DNA of 34,112 bases from the NCBI GenBank assembly GCA_964477525.1, contig CAYZHY010000032.1:1-34112 (forward strand), given 5' to 3'. The translations under genes and the position numbers were made by a program. Each line of letters begins with the position of its first letter. Position 1 is the stretch's first letter. Below, in pieces: positions 26,088 to 34,110 of the stretch. The notes under the pieces are model-generated. The model made no database searches. It saw nothing but the letters and a program-made list of their open reading frames with translations, and was not told the origin of the DNA. This DNA is from PCC-9228 sp964477525 (GTDB taxonomy: Bacteria > Cyanobacteriota > Cyanobacteriia > Cyanobacteriales > PCC-9228).

Positions 26088-26957
26088 GTGTCTAATCCAG
26101 TAAAATATGTTTCCAGTTGGACGTGGTTGTTGCTGGCTGTCAACGGGATAGCTGTGACGGGGTTGGGAATGTTGCTATGGCGGCACGAACCTTCGCCCAA
26201 ACTCAGCCAATCCAGTGCCAAAATTTTGCCTAGCAATGCTGCTTCTTGGTATACCGCACCAACTACGCCCAAACCATCGCCTTCGTTGCAAAGGCAAGAC
26301 CACCTGAACTATCAAGAGTGGCTCAAAGTTCTGGAAAAAGAAGCAAATGCGATCGCCGAAAAGTCGCCGTCGCAGCTTTCAGTTTTGGCGGGGGATTCGA
26401 TTACGTTGGGGTTTCCCCAGCAATGGTTGCCGGCGGGTAGCACTTGGCTCAATCAAAGCGTTTCTGGGGATACCTCGGCGGGATTGCTCAAACGCCTGGA
26501 TCTGTTTGGACAAACCCATCCCGATCGCATTTTTATTATGATTGGGATTAACGATTTGCTACGGGGATTTGAAAATGAGATGGTGCTGTCGAATTATCGG
26601 GAAATTCTTGATACCCTACAGCGCGAACATCCCCAGGCCAAAATTGTGGTGCAGTCTATTTTACCCCATGCCACCAGCGAGACGGCGAGTTGGGAAGGTC
26701 GCGATCGCTTGAAAAATGTGACCAATGCCCGCATTCGCTATCTCAATACCCGCTTGCAAGCGATCGCTGAAGAAGAAACTGGCGTATATTATTTAAACTT
26801 ATATCCTTTGTTTGCCGATGAAGAAAGGAAACTCGATCCCAAACTAAGTACCGATGGCTTGCACCTCAACGAACGTGGCTATTTGGTATGGCGTTCTGCC
26901 ATACAAATGTATACCCAGTTGGTGCTAGCCCAGGATTCCTCCTCTACAAAATACTAG
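26088..26957 (+). CDS. Membrane-anchored SGNH/GDSL hydrolase
   Basis: The GTG start follows GAGGC at good spacing. A single hydrophobic segment (about residues 11-29) suggests a signal anchor, followed by a proline- and serine-rich stretch. The SGNH domain begins at SVLAGDSITLGFP with the nucleophile serine, then a glycine-containing block (SVSGDTSAGLL), the asparagine block MIGINDLLRG, and the catalytic DGLHLNERGY near the C-terminus. Such enzymes hydrolyse esters of lipids or acetylated sugars; the substrate is unknown. It probably acts at the periplasmic face. Confidence 0.9.
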   Translation: MSNPVKYVSSWTWLLLAVNGIAVTGLGMLLWRHEPSPKLSQSSAKILPSNAASWYTAPTTPKPSPSLQRQDHLNYQEWLKVLEKEANAIAEKSPSQLSVLAGDSITLGFPQQWLPAGSTWLNQSVSGDTSAGLLKRLDLFGQTHPDRIFIMIGINDLLRGFENEMVLSNYREILDTLQREHPQAKIVVQSILPHATSETASWEGRDRLKNVTNARIRYLNTRLQAIAEEETGVYYLNLYPLFADEERKLDPKLSTDGLHLNERGYLVWRSAIQMYTQLVLAQDSSSTKY

Positions 26958-27055
26958 GACTGACGTAAAGTGGAAATGGCTATAGACTGTGGGAAAGGAA
27001 CGTTATTTTTTAACAAACGTTCTGGCGATTTTGTCCACCTATTCCAATAGAAAAT

Positions 27056-28267
27056 ATGGATACAAAAGCTTTTAAACGCGCCCTGCGGGATTCGGAAAAT
27101 TACAATCGCCGTGGATTTGGGCATCAAGAAGCGATCTCTGGGGTCATGGAATCTGCCTACCAAAGCCCCTTAATTCAAGAAATTCGCAACAATAATAATT
27201 GGCTGCATCGGGGAAATGTCAAAATTCGCCTGGCAGAAGCCTTTGGGTTTTGCTGGGGCGTAGAACGCGCTGTTGCTATGGCTTACGAAACTCGCAAGCA
27301 GTTCCCCAACCAGCGCATCTGGATTACCAACGAAATCATTCACAATCCCTCGGTCAACCAACACCTGCGGGATATGGATGTGGAATTTATCCCGGTAGAA
27401 AACGGTCAAAAAGATTTTTCTAGCATTGGTGACAATGACGTGGTTATCCTACCGGCTTTTGGTGCCAGCGTTCAGGAGATGCAACTGCTGCACGATAAAG
27501 GCTGCACCATTGTGGATACCACCTGCCCTTGGGTATCCAAAGTCTGGAATACTGTAGAACGGCACAAAAAGAAAGAATATACTTCCATCATCCACGGCAA
27601 ATACAAACACGAAGAAACCATTGCCACCAGTTCCTTTGCCGATACCTATTTGGTAGTTCTCAATCTAGAGGAAGCACGCTACGTTGCCGACTATATCCTC
27701 CACGGCGGCGACAAAGAGGAATTTATGGAAAAATTCCAGAATGCTACTTCTGCTGGGTTTGACCCCGACCGAGATCTAGAAAGGGTTGGTATTGCCAATC
27801 AAACCACCATGCTCAAAAGCGAAACCGAACAAATTGGCAAGCTCTTTGAGCGAACTATGATGCAAAAATACGGTGCCGAAAACATCAACGAGCATTTTTG
27901 GTCGTTCAATACCATCTGCGATGCCACACAAGAACGCCAAGATGCCATGTTTGACTTGGTAGAAGAAAATTTGGATTTAATGGTGGTTATTGGCGGTTAC
28001 AACTCTTCCAACACCACCCACCTCCAGGAAATTGCCATCGAACGGGGAATTCCTTCCTATCATATCGACGGTGCCGAACGCATTGCCGATGATAATCGGA
28101 TCGAACACAAACCCATTCACGGCGACCTAGAGACAACCGAAAACTGGTTACCAGAAGGAGAAGTGGTTGTTGGCGTGACTTCCGGCGCTTCTACCCCAGA
28201 TAAAGCGGTGGAAGAAGTGATTCAAAAAATTGTTGAGCAAAAATCGGTAGCCGTAGCAGCTACTTAG
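27056..28267 (+). CDS. ispH: 4-hydroxy-3-methylbut-2-enyl diphosphate reductase
   Basis: IspH is the iron-sulfur enzyme making IPP and DMAPP in the last step of the MEP pathway. The 403-residue length and N-terminal extension (MDTKAFKRALRDSENYNRRG) are typical of the cyanobacterial and plastid form. The three cluster cysteines are at 66 (FGFCWGVERA), 157 (TTCPWV) and 288 (NTICDATQERQ). Also seen are HNPSV, IIHGKYKHEET and GGYNSSNTTHL. A dispersed repeat follows the stop. Confidence 0.97.
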   Translation: MDTKAFKRALRDSENYNRRGFGHQEAISGVMESAYQSPLIQEIRNNNNWLHRGNVKIRLAEAFGFCWGVERAVAMAYETRKQFPNQRIWITNEIIHNPSVNQHLRDMDVEFIPVENGQKDFSSIGDNDVVILPAFGASVQEMQLLHDKGCTIVDTTCPWVSKVWNTVERHKKKEYTSIIHGKYKHEETIATSSFADTYLVVLNLEEARYVADYILHGGDKEEFMEKFQNATSAGFDPDRDLERVGIANQTTMLKSETEQIGKLFERTMMQKYGAENINEHFWSFNTICDATQERQDAMFDLVEENLDLMVVIGGYNSSNTTHLQEIAIERGIPSYHIDGAERIADDNRIEHKPIHGDLETTENWLPEGEVVVGVTSGASTPDKAVEEVIQKIVEQKSVAVAAT

Positions 28268-28273
28268 AAAAGT

Positions 28274-28431
28274 ATGGGGGCGTCGGGCAAGTCGGTGCAT
28301 GGGGGCATGGGGGCATCGGAGAAAACAATTCATTGCACTTTATCTATGTACTTTTCTATTTCCCAAGCTCCCAAGCTCCCAAGCTCCCACGCTCCCAAGC
28401 TCCCACGCTCCCACGCTCCTACATTCCCATC
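28274..28431 (+). repeat. Dispersed octamer-core-octamer element, copy A
   Basis: The left array (28274-28317) holds units such as GCATGGGG and GCGTCGGG. The 44-base core is at 28318-28361. The right array (28362-28431) has CCCAAGCT three times, CCCACGCT, CCCAAGCT, CCCACGCT twice and a degraded unit. It lies in opposite orientation to copy B. The element fills the whole space between the ispH stop and the stop of the convergent ribbon-helix-helix gene. Confidence 0.85.
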
Positions 28432-29022
28432 CTACAGCGATCGCTGTTGCTCCAAAGCCGCCACCCGGGCTTCCAGTTGGGCAAAGCGCTCTGATAGAGG
28501 CATGTTATCGGTGACTTGGAAGTATTTGGAGAGGGCGGCTACCACAATGTCAGTTTTTGACATTCCCGATTCGCTGGCATGTTGGTTGAGTTGCTGGTAG
28601 ATATTGTAAGGCAGGCGTACGGCAATTTGAGCGCTAGATGGCTGGGGTACGGCCTTTTTGCCGGAGGGGGTTTTGGGGTGTCTGCCGCCAATTCTGGGAG
28701 CAACGCTGGCAGGATCGACCGCTTCCGATGGTAGTTCGATAGCACCGTTGGTATTTCCGCGATCGCTGGTTTTGAGGGTAAAAATGCGCCGGCGAAAATA
28801 GCGACCAGCCATGGCTGGTGCGCCATCTTCTAGTTCCGCATAGCCAACTAAAGTTTCCCCTTCGTTTTCCTTTTCTATATTCGATTTTGCCGTTTTAGAA
28901 AGACTTTTTCGCGAGCGCAAGTCAGCCAATCTTTCTCGTACCCAAGGAAGTTTTTGAATGTCTTCTAGCCAAACAATTTTTGACTCGTACCTGATATCTT
29001 TGATGCTGACGGTTGTTCCCAT
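28432..29022 (-). CDS. Ribbon-helix-helix domain protein (196 aa)
   Basis: The C-terminal third contains a CopG/Arc-like ribbon-helix-helix: IAVRLPYNIYQQLNQHASES, then GMSKTDIVVAALSKYF, followed by a short coiled coil rich in Leu, Ala and Gln (RFAQLEARVAALEQQ). The N-terminal half (about 90 residues, with DIRYESKIVWLEDIQKLPWVRERL) has no recognised domain, and a basic, proline-rich linker joins the two. A sequence-specific DNA-binding role is likely for the RHH part. GGAGACC precedes the ATG. No toxin or partition ATPase gene lies beside it. Confidence 0.78.
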   Translation of the reverse strand: MGTTVSIKDIRYESKIVWLEDIQKLPWVRERLADLRSRKSLSKTAKSNIEKENEGETLVGYAELEDGAPAMAGRYFRRRIFTLKTSDRGNTNGAIELPSEAVDPASVAPRIGGRHPKTPSGKKAVPQPSSAQIAVRLPYNIYQQLNQHASESGMSKTDIVVAALSKYFQVTDNMPLSERFAQLEARVAALEQQRSL

Positions 29023-29294
29023 TTTTGTTGGTCTCCACCCTTTGTCGTCTGGGTATGTGTTGAAATATATGGATCCTTGCTCACGAAGCCCACACTACTT
29101 ATATTTTTATCGCGATCGCGTTGGTACTTGCTATCAATTGGCAGGTAGTGAGTAGAAGATACAAACCATCTCGCGAACGATCTGCCTTACTACTCTTTAC
29201 CAACCTATTTTTGAAGGTGCTATATCCGTCGAATAGACCAACGCTGCGTAGCGATCGCGCTTTGATGGGAGCATTCTTCCCCTCCAGGGTTGCT

Positions 29295-30098
29295 TTAAGG
29301 GGTCATTGCTTCTTTCAAGGACTGACAAAAATCGCTCACTGCCTGAATGCCTTGTTCGGGGGAACCATCTGCCAGACGTTTGACAAAAGCACTGCCTACA
29401 ATAACAGCATCAGCTCCCCATTGCTGTACCTGACGTGCTTGTTCTGGTTGGGAAATCCCAAATCCAATACCAATGGGTTTGTCAGTTACTTGGCGCAGGG
29501 ATGCCAAGCGGTCTTTGACAACACTTTCTACCTGCGATCGCATTCCCGTTACACCGGTGACGCTGACCAAGTAAATAAATCCTTGGGATTTTTCCGCGAT
29601 CGCTTGCATGCGTTCTGGAGAACTCGTCGGTGCCACCAACAAAACAATTTCCACGCCATATTGGGGAGCCATTTCCAGCAGTTCTTGCGACTCCTCCAGG
29701 GGCAAGTCAGGAACGACCAACCCCGCCACGCCAGCCGCAGCAATCTGTTGCAAAAACTCCTCAACACCGCGATTAAGAATCAGGTTGTAGTAGCTAAACA
29801 GCACAATCGGCGCATTGAGAGTAGGTGTAACTTCAGAAACAACTTTCAATACCTGTTCGAGAGAAACACCTTGTCGCAGTGCCCTAGTAGCTGCCTCTTG
29901 AATCACGGGACCATCGGCCAGCGGATCGGAGTAAGGAACGCCTAATTCAATGATATCAGCTCCAGACCGATCTAGGGTCCTCAGAGCTTTGGCTGTGGTG
30001 GCCAAATCCGGGTCGCCAGCGGTGATAAAAGCCACCAAGGCGCACTGGGGAGGATGGTTTTGGCGTAGCTGCTGAAAACGTTGGGAAACCGAAAGCAT
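29295..30098 (-). CDS. trpA: Tryptophan synthase alpha chain
   Basis: TrpA cleaves indole-3-glycerol phosphate to indole and G3P within the TrpAB complex. The TIM-barrel sequence of 267 residues shows AFITAGDPD, IIELGVPYSDPLADGPVIQ with the catalytic Glu and Asp, VVPDLPLEES, YLVSVTGVTG and GFGISQPEQ. The ATG is used; an adjacent upstream TTG is less likely. It is third in the minus-strand order ndhL, DUF3007 gene, trpA, a grouping common in cyanobacteria. trpB is not here. Confidence 0.97.
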   Translation of the reverse strand: MLSVSQRFQQLRQNHPPQCALVAFITAGDPDLATTAKALRTLDRSGADIIELGVPYSDPLADGPVIQEAATRALRQGVSLEQVLKVVSEVTPTLNAPIVLFSYYNLILNRGVEEFLQQIAAAGVAGLVVPDLPLEESQELLEMAPQYGVEIVLLVAPTSSPERMQAIAEKSQGFIYLVSVTGVTGMRSQVESVVKDRLASLRQVTDKPIGIGFGISQPEQARQVQQWGADAVIVGSAFVKRLADGSPEQGIQAVSDFCQSLKEAMTP

Positions 30099-30173
30099 CA
30101 ATAGAACAGTAAACGAAAGATTCTAGAGAAACCCTATCAATTTAGAAATTTCTCCAATAGCAGGCTAATTATA

Positions 30174-30533
30174 TCACTGTTGCTGCTGGCTGGATACGTC
30201 TTTTTGTTGCGTACTTTGCTGGTTGGCTTTGGCTTGTTTTTCTGCTTCTACTTCTGCTTGCAGTTGAGCAATTTCTTCGGGAGACATTTTTTCCAGACGC
30301 TTTTGTAAAACCGCATCTTCATATTCTTTGAGCTGTTGGTGGTACGTCATGCGGCTGGTAAAAACGCGAAACAAATAGCTTACCATCCAGCCAATTAGAC
30401 CCAAAACCAACAAAGCTTGCGTCCAAATACCAGCATCGAAGGTATTTAGACCGGCCCACTGCAACGCCAAATATACAAAGCCGCCGCCGGCTAGGATAAC
30501 AATTCCAATAATCAGAACGTCGATTCTACGCAT
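30174..30533 (-). CDS. DUF3007 family membrane protein
   Basis: The 119-residue protein has two membrane segments (residues 5-25 and 38-58), then the conserved FTSRMTYHQQLKEYEDAVLQKRLEKMSPEE and a glutamine-rich tail. This is the pattern of DUF3007, a cyanobacterial and plant family encoded beside ndhL. Its exact function is not known to me; the conserved position suggests an NDH-1-related or photosynthetic membrane role. Confidence 0.88.
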   Translation of the reverse strand: MRRIDVLIIGIVILAGGGFVYLALQWAGLNTFDAGIWTQALLVLGLIGWMVSYLFRVFTSRMTYHQQLKEYEDAVLQKRLEKMSPEEIAQLQAEVEAEKQAKANQQSTQQKDVSSQQQQ

Positions 30534-30615
30534 AGGTTATGTTTGGAGTTCGCCAGCGAGAAGTAGAAAGGGGAACAAGGAAACCACTCGGGAATTCCTC
30601 ATTCCCCAGTGTGGC

Positions 30616-30831
30616 TTAAATTTGCCGTTTTTTAGGGCGAAAGTTCAGAAACGGGCTCAGTATGAGCATGCCAGGGAAGAAGAAAAATACCATGAAGTAC
30701 ATAAAGCCCCGTTCGAAGGAACTGGCAACGAACCAGCGTTGCTTGAGGTAAAAATACAGCAAGCCGGGAACGACTAGTAAATAAGCACCGGTGAGGACCG
30801 CATAGGTTAGCAATACCAAGATCGTAGGCAT
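30616..30831 (-). CDS. ndhL: NAD(P)H-quinone oxidoreductase subunit L
   Basis: NdhL is a small membrane subunit of the cyanobacterial NDH-1 complex, needed for respiratory and cyclic electron flow and CO2 uptake. The 71 residues have two membrane spans with LTYAVLTGAYLLVVPGLLYFYLKQRW, then SSFERGFMYFMVFFFFPGMLILSPFLNFRP, closely matching known NdhL. It leads the ndhL-DUF3007-trpA group with gaps of 82 and 75 bases. Confidence 0.95.
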   Translation of the reverse strand: MPTILVLLTYAVLTGAYLLVVPGLLYFYLKQRWFVASSFERGFMYFMVFFFFPGMLILSPFLNFRPKKRQI

Positions 30832-30929
30832 TTGTTTTTATTTCTAGATATCGGCATGGTGGGAATAGTTTCTATTGTATCGTTGTTCGCGATCGCTGTC
30901 GTTGTTTTCGATGGTAATAGCGATAAGGG

Positions 30930-30960
30930 TTGCTATTTGTCGGGAAACGTGTAATAATAT
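30930..30960 (+). promoter_or_regulatory. Candidate promoter of tRNA-Leu
   Basis: TTGCTA is followed by TAATAT after 19 bases, slightly long for the housekeeping sigma factor. The position, 37 bases before the tRNA, is suitable. Confidence 0.35.
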
Positions 30961-30996
30961 AGAATTTGGTAAGCAAGTTCGCTTGCCTTCCTTTTT

Positions 30997-31325
30997 GGGG
31001 GCGTGGCGGAATGGTAGACGCTGCGGACTTAAAGGAATTGAGCCTTGGTGGAGAAATCTGCCAAGTGAACGCTCTCAAATTCAGGGAAACCTAAGTCTCG
31101 TTGGAGATAGGGCAACCCTGAGCCAAGCCGCTACTGGAAAATTGATTTGACCGGTAGCGGAAGGTGCAGAGACTCGACGGGAGCTACCCTAACGTCAAGT
31201 CGAGGGTAAAGGGAGAGTCCAATTCTTAGGGTTTTCTAGCGAAGAAAACCGTGGTGAAAGCCACAGTAAGAATGAAAATCCGTTGGCTCGTAAGAGCCGT
31301 GAGGGTTCAAGTCCCTCCGCCCCCA
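30997..31325 (+). tRNA. trnL: tRNA-Leu (UAA) interrupted by a group I intron
   Basis: The exons are 30997-31030 (34 bases) and 31275-31325 (51 bases). GGGGGCG pairs with CGCCCCC, with discriminator A. Joining the exons restores the anticodon loop CTTAAAA with anticodon TAA; the break falls after the first anticodon base. The long variable arm (GGCTCGTAAGAGCC) and GGGTTCAAGTCCC T arm are typical of leucine tRNA. CCA is not encoded. Confidence 0.97.
31031..31274 (+). ncRNA. Group I intron in tRNA-Leu(UAA)
   Basis: The 244-base intron sits in the classical cyanobacterial and plastid trnL position. The 5' exon ends in T and the intron ends in G, as the group I splicing mechanism requires. The core includes CTAAGTCTCG, AGACTCGACGGGAGC and GTCGAGGGTAAAGGGAGAGTCC-like segments typical of P3-P8. 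It contains no homing endonuclease frame. Confidence 0.93.
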
Positions 31326-31344
31326 TTAATTTTATAATGGTATG

Positions 31345-31719
31345 CTAAGATTTTTGTTTCGTCAGCGTTTCGGCCTGAATCTTGCGATCGCCCATCAAAG
31401 CCCATTGACCAACGAGCTTGGGTTTTTCTTGTATTTGATATACAACCACGCCAGAAACTTGCCCGCTTTCAAAACTCACTGCTAGTACATCTTCTTGCAA
31501 GATACCAATCCCTTTGTAAGTTTCGTTCGGGCCGATTTTCCAGCGAATTTGATACGTTTCGCCATTTTCCGTTATTTCAGCCGTTCCCTGATATTGCCCG
31601 CCGTTGGGGTTCGTTCCTTCAAGTTTATACTGACCAGCTAAATTGCTAGCAATATCCAACCCATCGGTGGCTTGAGAGGAAATTGATAGGCTAAGAACTA
31701 TTGCAAAAGTGAATATCAA
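31345..31719 (-). CDS. Exported hypothetical protein with damaged or non-standard start
   Basis: From a TTG the frame gives 124 residues: a hydrophobic signal-like segment (IFTFAIVLSLSISSQA) and a beta-rich domain with GTAEITENGETYQIRW, YKGIGILQEDVLAVSF and GVVVYQI. Upstream, AAGGAAGAG is followed five bases later by ATG (31741-31743), in frame but directly followed by TGA. Reading through gives a perfect signal peptide (WHRIFLLIFTF). Either codon 2 has a nonsense mutation or sequence error, for example from CGA, or initiation uses the TTG, which lacks a ribosome binding site. The function is unknown; the domain resembles exported proteins of similar size in cyanobacteria. Confidence 0.65.
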   Translation of the reverse strand: MIFTFAIVLSLSISSQATDGLDIASNLAGQYKLEGTNPNGGQYQGTAEITENGETYQIRWKIGPNETYKGIGILQEDVLAVSFESGQVSGVVVYQIQEKPKLVGQWALMGDRKIQAETLTKQKS

Positions 31720-31743
31720 TAAGAAGATTCTATGCCATCACAT

Positions 31744-32236
31744 ATCGACTCTTCCTTGATTTTATCTAGTTTTTAGCTTAGTTTGTACAATTTTTGTGAA
31801 CTTCTGCAACATAGAAAAATCGGCAATTTCCCTTTTTTAAGCTTTTCCCAAGCTTGTCAAATGGGGAGCTTTAGATAGTTATTTCTTCCAGGTGCTTCAA
31901 AATAGAGATAATTTGTTTCGACTTTCTAAATCCAAACAGTTTCTCAATTAAGATCGTAATAAATAGGACTTTAGTTGTTATAGTCAATTTATTATGGTTT
32001 GAATAATTATTTATTTTTAAAAAATATGACGTATTAAATTATCTGAATGTTATACCCCCCCCCGATTTTAGTCCCCCATCCCCCGGTAAGGGGATTGTCA
32101 GCCTCATTTATAGGTGACAGAATGTAATACGTAACGCCAAAAGAAATTGGTGCGATCGCACCATGGGAAGCTGACAAGTTTTCTAGCTTAGCTTCCCCCA
32201 TTTGCCAAGATTGTCGGTATTGAAGAGGAGAACACT
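31744..32236. other. Intergenic region upstream of sodB, 493 bases
   Basis: No coding frame is supported. It is AT-rich in its middle, then has a run of nine C (32055-32063) and a C-rich stretch ending in CCCC-GGTAA-GGGG (32081-32093). A perfect 16-base palindrome, TGGTGCGATCGCACCA, lies at 32148-32163, about 75 bases before the sodB start, and AGAGGAGA forms the sodB ribosome binding site. Confidence 0.6.
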
Positions 32237-32857
32237 ATGACGTACGAACTGCCACCCCTTCCTTATAGCTACGATGCACTAGAACCCCACATGTCTGCCC
32301 GGACATTGGAGTTCCATCACGACAAGCACCACGCCAAGTACGTAAACCAATACAACCAACTCGTACAGGATGCGGGGATGGCGGATCGTTCTATCGAAGA
32401 GGTCATTAAAGCCACTTACAACGATTCGTCAAAAACCGGCTTGTTTAACAACGCTGCCCAAGCTTGGAACCACACCTTCTTCTGGAACTGCATGTCTCCG
32501 AACAGCAGTGGTTCCCCCAGCGGTGCCCTAGCCGATAAAATCAAAGAAGATTTTGGCGATATAGACACATTCAAGCAGGAATTCAAACAAGCTGGTGCCA
32601 CGCAATTCGGAAGTGGTTGGGCTTGGCTGGTTCTTGATAACAATGGCAAGCTCAAAGTAACCAAAACGCCCAATGCCATTAACCCCATTGCTTTGGGAGA
32701 AACGCCCTTGCTAACTTGCGATGTTTGGGAACATGCTTACTATCTCGACTATCAAAATCGCAAGCCTGATTTCATCGATGCCTTTTTGAATAATTTGGTT
32801 AACTGGGAGTTTGTTGCCCAGCAAATGGAATCGGCACGACAAACAGCTAGTGTCTAA
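32237..32857 (+). CDS. sodB: Superoxide dismutase [Fe]
   Basis: SodB converts superoxide to oxygen and hydrogen peroxide in the cytosol. The 206 residues begin MTYELPPLPYSYDALEPHMS. The metal ligands are visible in EFHHDKHHAKYVNQ (His27), AWNHTFFW, and DVWEHAYYLDYQNR (Asp and His). The FNNAAQAWNHTFFWNCM motif, with glutamine two residues before the tryptophan, indicates the iron form. AGAGGAGAA precedes the ATG. Two hairpins follow the stop. Confidence 0.97.
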   Translation: MTYELPPLPYSYDALEPHMSARTLEFHHDKHHAKYVNQYNQLVQDAGMADRSIEEVIKATYNDSSKTGLFNNAAQAWNHTFFWNCMSPNSSGSPSGALADKIKEDFGDIDTFKQEFKQAGATQFGSGWAWLVLDNNGKLKVTKTPNAINPIALGETPLLTCDVWEHAYYLDYQNRKPDFIDAFLNNLVNWEFVAQQMESARQTASV

Positions 32858-32861
32858 TATC

Positions 32862-32905
32862 GTTCTTTAAAAAAAGAACAATTTGGCAGGGGAATTCCCC
32901 TGCCA
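32862..32905 (+). terminator. Tandem hairpins after sodB
   Basis: GTTCTTT-AAAA-AAAGAAC (32862-32879) forms a 7-base-pair stem five bases after the sodB stop. It is followed by a perfect 22-base palindrome centred on GGGGAATTCCCC (32884-32905), then GTTTATGTTTT. One or both should end the sodB transcript. Confidence 0.65.
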
Positions 32906-33130
32906 GTTTATGTTTTCACAACCATTTGCAGAAGTGTTCAACTTACAACCAAGCGATTGACCAAATCCATGGAAAATGGAAAACATACCTCATTTCCCGT
33001 ATTTGCCATCGGGAATTTAGTGGAGATCGATTCCAAATTCATAGAAAATTGGTATAATTGAAAACCTATATTTGGCGATCGCATGGCTATGCTCGTTCAA
33101 TAGAAGTTCGTTTCGTTCAATCAAAAATCT

Positions 33131-33316
33131 ATGCCAGAAGTTTTATATCCGAAATTCAAAGGCGAACATCCCATCGACGTTCTTGTATTTTTGGAACGTT
33201 TGGCACAAAGACACGGTATGGAACCGCAAGACCACATTCTCTGGAAGCGAGATACCAATGAAATTTTTGTATCGAAAAAGTTGCTAGCCAGGGACCGTTT
33301 CCGCAGTATTGGCTAA
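33131..33316 (+). CDS. Small conserved-looking hypothetical protein (61 aa)
   Basis: The frame reads MPEVLYPKFKGEHPIDVLVF and continues LERLAQRHGMEPQDHILWKRDT, ending with FVSKKLLARDRFRS. Composition is protein-like, with hydrophobic spacing suggesting a small alpha/beta fold, and no overlapping gene competes. There is no clear Shine-Dalgarno sequence and I recognise no family. It lies 273 bases after sodB and is convergent with the DUF4336 gene. Confidence 0.55.
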   Translation: MPEVLYPKFKGEHPIDVLVFLERLAQRHGMEPQDHILWKRDTNEIFVSKKLLARDRFRSIG

Positions 33317-33402
33317 AAAATCAATTTCTACGATTTGTATTTGAAAATTTAGTAATTCCATGGTAATTGTCTATGGGAAGATAAGCGATCGCGAAAAGAA
33401 AA

Positions 33403-34110
33403 TTATCCGCCACTCAAAGGTTTTGCCCAAGCTTGCTGGGCAACGTCACGGGCATCATGTTCGATGAGATCGCCATGAGCAATAATAATACGCTGAAAAT
33501 CCCAGCTTAGAATTCTCTCCAGGGATTCCTGGGCTGCTTTCTTATCCGACCAACCAAGCTGGTACTCCGGTGCTGGTTTGGGATGATTCCACATATCAAA
33601 AATAAATTTCCACCAAAATTTCATTGGCCAATTCACCAACTCCGTTTCATCGGTAATATTTTCAATGAGATCGACTAAAATGAGAGTTTTGCTAGCTCGA
33701 TGAAAAAATGCCACTTCCCACATCCAACGAGTACCGCGAACCAGAACTTGGTCTAGGTCTTGCGACCAATCCTCTGGTGGGTGTTCTGCGAGAAACCAAT
33801 CAAAATGCAGCTGCGGTTGTTTTCGTTCGATTCCGGGACAAATATAGGTTTTGGCTTCGGGAAAGGCGCCTTGGGCTGAGCTAATATGGAGATGGTGGAA
33901 AGAACCTGGTGCAACGATATAGCCAACTTCACCCAATGCCTGGATTGCTTGTTGGAGGTCGGCATTGATTTGGCATGGGGAATGCAGCATCAGGTAGCCG
34001 TTGGAAAGTCGAATCACGGTCATTCGACCGGTAAAATCGCATCCGGCATAACGAACTGGATATTTGCAGGTCCATATTTGGTTGGGGATGTATTCTTGTA
34101 GCGCCATCAT
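33403..34110 (-). CDS. DUF4336 domain protein (start near window edge)
   Basis: The 235-residue soluble protein has features of DUF4336, a family with a metallo-beta-lactamase-like fold: GRMTVIRLSNGYLMLHSP, then VAPGSFHHLHI, where the usual metal-binding histidines lie, KTYICPGIERKQP, TLILVDLIENI, and RIIIAHGDLIE near the C-terminus. Two ATG codons in tandem are at the start; upstream sequence is only two bases, so an earlier start cannot be excluded. The substrate is unknown. Confidence 0.8.
   Translation of the reverse strand: MMALQEYIPNQIWTCKYPVRYAGCDFTGRMTVIRLSNGYLMLHSPCQINADLQQAIQALGEVGYIVAPGSFHHLHISSAQGAFPEAKTYICPGIERKQPQLHFDWFLAEHPPEDWSQDLDQVLVRGTRWMWEVAFFHRASKTLILVDLIENITDETELVNWPMKFWWKFIFDMWNHPKPAPEYQLGWSDKKAAQESLERILSWDFQRIIIAHGDLIEHDARDVAQQAWAKPLSGG

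Noticed and set aside
23724..28431. CRISPR array
   Set aside because: The octamers are tandem without spacers and degenerate, and no cas gene is present.
29121..29945. Long plus-strand open frame (274 codons)
   Set aside because: It is antisense to trpA, whose protein motifs are unmistakable, and its own sequence shows no family features.
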